Below are positions 16,011 to 17,991 of a stretch of 17,991 nt of DNA, piece after piece. Location: contig CAJVPP010001767.1 in assembly GCA_910592005.1 (NCBI GenBank), positions 1 to 17,991 of the forward strand, read 5' to 3'. A program made the translations under genes and the position numbers. A model generated the notes under the pieces. That model did not search any database. It had not been told where the DNA came from and saw only the letters and a program-made list of their open reading frames with translations. This DNA comes from Funneliformis mosseae. Taxonomy: Eukaryota > Glomeromycota > Glomeromycetes > Glomerales > Glomeraceae. Position 1 is the first letter of the stretch; each line of letters begins with the position of its first letter.

Positions 16011-17991
16011 AAAACGAATTTTCAGTTCTAAAAGAGATCTGAAAATGTTTCTTTTCAATGAAAGGAATCTTTTCAGCTCTAAAAGAGTTCTGAAAAGTCG
16101 TTCCTTTTCATTAAAAGGAACCTTTTCGACTCTAAAAGAGTTCCAAAAAGTTGTTCCTTTTCAATGAAAAGAACTTTTCGGCTCTAAAAGAGATCTGAAA
16201 ATTTGTTTCTTTTCAATGAAAGGAACTTTTCAGTTCTAAAAGAGTTCCGAAAGGTCGTTCCTTTTTAATGAAGAGAACTTTTCAGTTCTAAAAGAGTTCC
16301 GAAAATTCGTTTCTTTTCAATGAAAGGAAACAAATTTTTGGCTCTAAAAGAGTTCTGAAAAGTCGTTCCTTTTCATTAAAAGGAACCTTTTCAGCTCTAA
16401 AAGAGTTCTGAAAAGTTGTTTCTTTTCAATGAAAGGAACTTTTCAGTTCTAAAAGAGTTCCAAAAAGTCGTTCCTTTTCAATGAAAAGAAACAAATTTTT
16501 GGCTTAAAAAAAATCTGAAAATTCGTCCCTTTTCATTGAAAGAAACCTTTTCGGCTCTAAAAAAGTTTCAAAAAGTCATTCCTTTTCATTGAAAGGAATC
16601 TTTTCGGCTCTAAAAGAGTTCCGAAAATTCATTCCTTTTCAATGAAAGAAAACAAATTTTTGGCTCAAAAGAAGTCCAAAAATTCGTCTCTTTTCATTGA
16701 AAAGGAACTTTTCGGCTCTAAAAAAGTTCCGAAAAGTTGTTCCTTTTCATTGAAAGAAACCTTTTTGGCTCTAAAAGAGTTCTGAAAAGTCATTCCTTTT
16801 CAATGAAAGGAAACAAATTTTTGGCTCAAAAGAAGTCCAAAAATTCGTTCCTTTTCATTGAAAGAAACCTTTTCAGCTCTAAAAGAGTTCCGAAAAGTCA
16901 TTCCTTTTCATTGAAAGGAATCTTTTCGGCTCTAAAAGAGTTCTGAAAATTTGTTCCTTTTTAATGAAAAGAACTTTTTGGTTCTATAAGAGTTCCGAAA
17001 ATTTGTTTCTTTTCAATGAAAGGAAACAAATTTTTGGCTCTAAAAGAGTTCTGAAAAGTCATTCCTTTTCATTGAAAGGAACTTTTCGGCTCTAAAAGAG
17101 TTCTGAAAAGTCATTTCTTTTCAATGAAAGGAACTTTTCAGTTCTAAAAGAGTTCCGAAAAGTCGTTCCTTTTCAATGAAAAGAAACAAATTTTTGGCTC
17201 AAAAGAAGTCCGAAAATTCGTCCTTTTTCATTGAAAGAAACCTTTTCAGCTCTAAAAAAGTTCCGAAAAGTCATTCCTTTTCATTGAAAGGAACCTTTCA
17301 GCTCTAAAAGAATTCCGAAAATTCATTCCTTTTCAATGAAAGAAAACAAATTTTTGGCTCAAAAGAAGTCCGAAAATTCGTCTCTTTTCATTGAAAGAAA
17401 CCTTTTCGGCTCTAAAAAAGTTCCGAAAAGTTGTTCCTTTTCATTGAAAAGAACCTTTTTGGCTCTAAAAGAGTTCTGAAAAGTCATTCCTTTTCAATGA
17501 AGGAAACAAATTTTTGGCTCAAAAGAAGTCCAAAAATTCGTCTCTTTTCATTGAAAGAAACCTTTTCAGCTCTAAAAGAGTTCTGAAAAGTCATTCCTTT
17601 TCATTGAAAGGAATCTTTTCGGCTCTAAAGAGTTCTGAAAATTCGTTCCTTTTCAATGAAGGGAACTTTTTAGTTCTATAAGAGTTCCGAAAATTCATTT
17701 CTTTTCAATGAAAAGAAACAAATTTTTGGCTCTAAAAGAGTTCTGAAAAGTCATTCCTTTTCATTGAAAGGAACCTTTTCGGCTCTAAAAGAGTTCCAAA
17801 AAGTTGTTTTTTTTCAATGAAAGGAACTTTTCAGCTCTAAAAGAGTTCTGAAAATTCGTTTCTTTTCAATGAAAGGAACTTTTCAGTTCTAAAAGAGTTC
17901 CGAAAAGTCGTTCCTTTTCAATGAAAGGAAACAAATTTTTGGCTCAAAAGAAGTCTGAAAATTCGTCCCTTTTCATTGAAAGAAACCTTTT
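16011..17991 (+). repeat. Satellite array: 52-53 bp monomers in a higher-order repeat of about 695 bp
   Basis: About 37 monomers of the form CTCTAAAAGAGTTC-CGAAAAGTCG-TTCCTTTTCAATGAAAGGAA-CTTTTCGG fill the last 2 kb and continue past the window. Each monomer holds two dyads: TTCCTTT..AAAGGAA, and CTTTTCGG-CTC..GAG-CCGAAAAG. A variant monomer containing ACAAATTTTTGG starts at 16330, 16491, 16652, 16813, 17026, 17186, 17346, 17506, 17718 and 17931. The spacings 161,161,161,213 then 160,160,160,212 show trimers and tetramers of the monomer repeating as a 13-monomer unit. Equivalent positions are 692-696 bp apart and closely similar. The last unit has a tetramer where a trimer is expected. It is non-coding: open frames in it are only the repeat. 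Confidence 0.85.

Noticed and set aside
16737..16946. 69-codon open frame inside the satellite
   Set aside because: It is simply the 52-53 bp monomer read through in changing frames; its peptide has only the repeat's composition and no independent support.

Overview
The window looks like eukaryotic, AT-rich repeat DNA, most likely fungal and of the arbuscular-mycorrhizal (Glomeromycotina, Rhizophagus-like) kind. The evidence is a short GT..AG intron, several gene families that I associate with the lineage-specific multicopy families of those genomes, and no trace of operon structure, Shine-Dalgarno sites or bacterial genes. The taxonomic call is an inference from recognition; no search was run. 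No tRNA, rRNA or CRISPR array was seen.

Almost every gene here is dead. Reading through the short open frames shows at least seven long, once-continuous proteins broken by in-frame TAA, TAG and TGA codons and by single-base frameshifts. The damage has a direction: Gln codons became TAA/TAG, Trp and Arg codons became stops, Arg became Cys, and catalytic Asp, His and Arg became Asn, Tyr and Gln. All of these are C-to-T or G-to-A transitions, as expected from cytosine deamination or RIP-like mutation.

Layout. (1) 1-150: CpG- and TACGTA-rich edge. (2) 150-3480, minus: a roughly 1100-residue fusion of an archaeo-eukaryotic primase and an origin-binding-protein-type superfamily 2 helicase. (3) 3701-3946, plus: a small zinc-binding fragment, followed by a 53-codon intact frame on the minus strand. 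(4) 4252-5476, plus: a tyrosine recombinase with recognisable R, HxxR, H and Y spacing. The primase-helicase and the recombinase diverge from a common intergenic zone and may be remains of one self-replicating, recombinase-mobilised element. (5) 5522-5818: a short inverted-terminal element. (6) 5876-7704, minus: a coiled-coil protein with a conserved helical domain and a Cys/His tail. (7) 7813-10243: a larger relative of element (5), carrying a dead 2-oxoglutarate/Fe(II) dioxygenase gene. (8) 10556-12351, minus: an intron-containing family without known function. (9) 13287-14795, plus: a RING-finger protein whose C-terminal domain is homologous to that in (6), split by a 582-bp Tc1/mariner-like insertion with TA target duplication. 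(10) 15197-15855, plus: an unknown exon and the N-terminus of a Uma2-like nuclease. (11) 15797-16010: degenerate GATCTGA repeats. (12) 16011 to the end: a satellite of 52-53 bp monomers arranged in a higher-order repeat of about 695 bp, running off the window.

The most unusual points are the primase-helicase plus tyrosine recombinase pairing, the dioxygenase-carrying inverted-repeat element with its internally deleted derivative, and the nested satellite.
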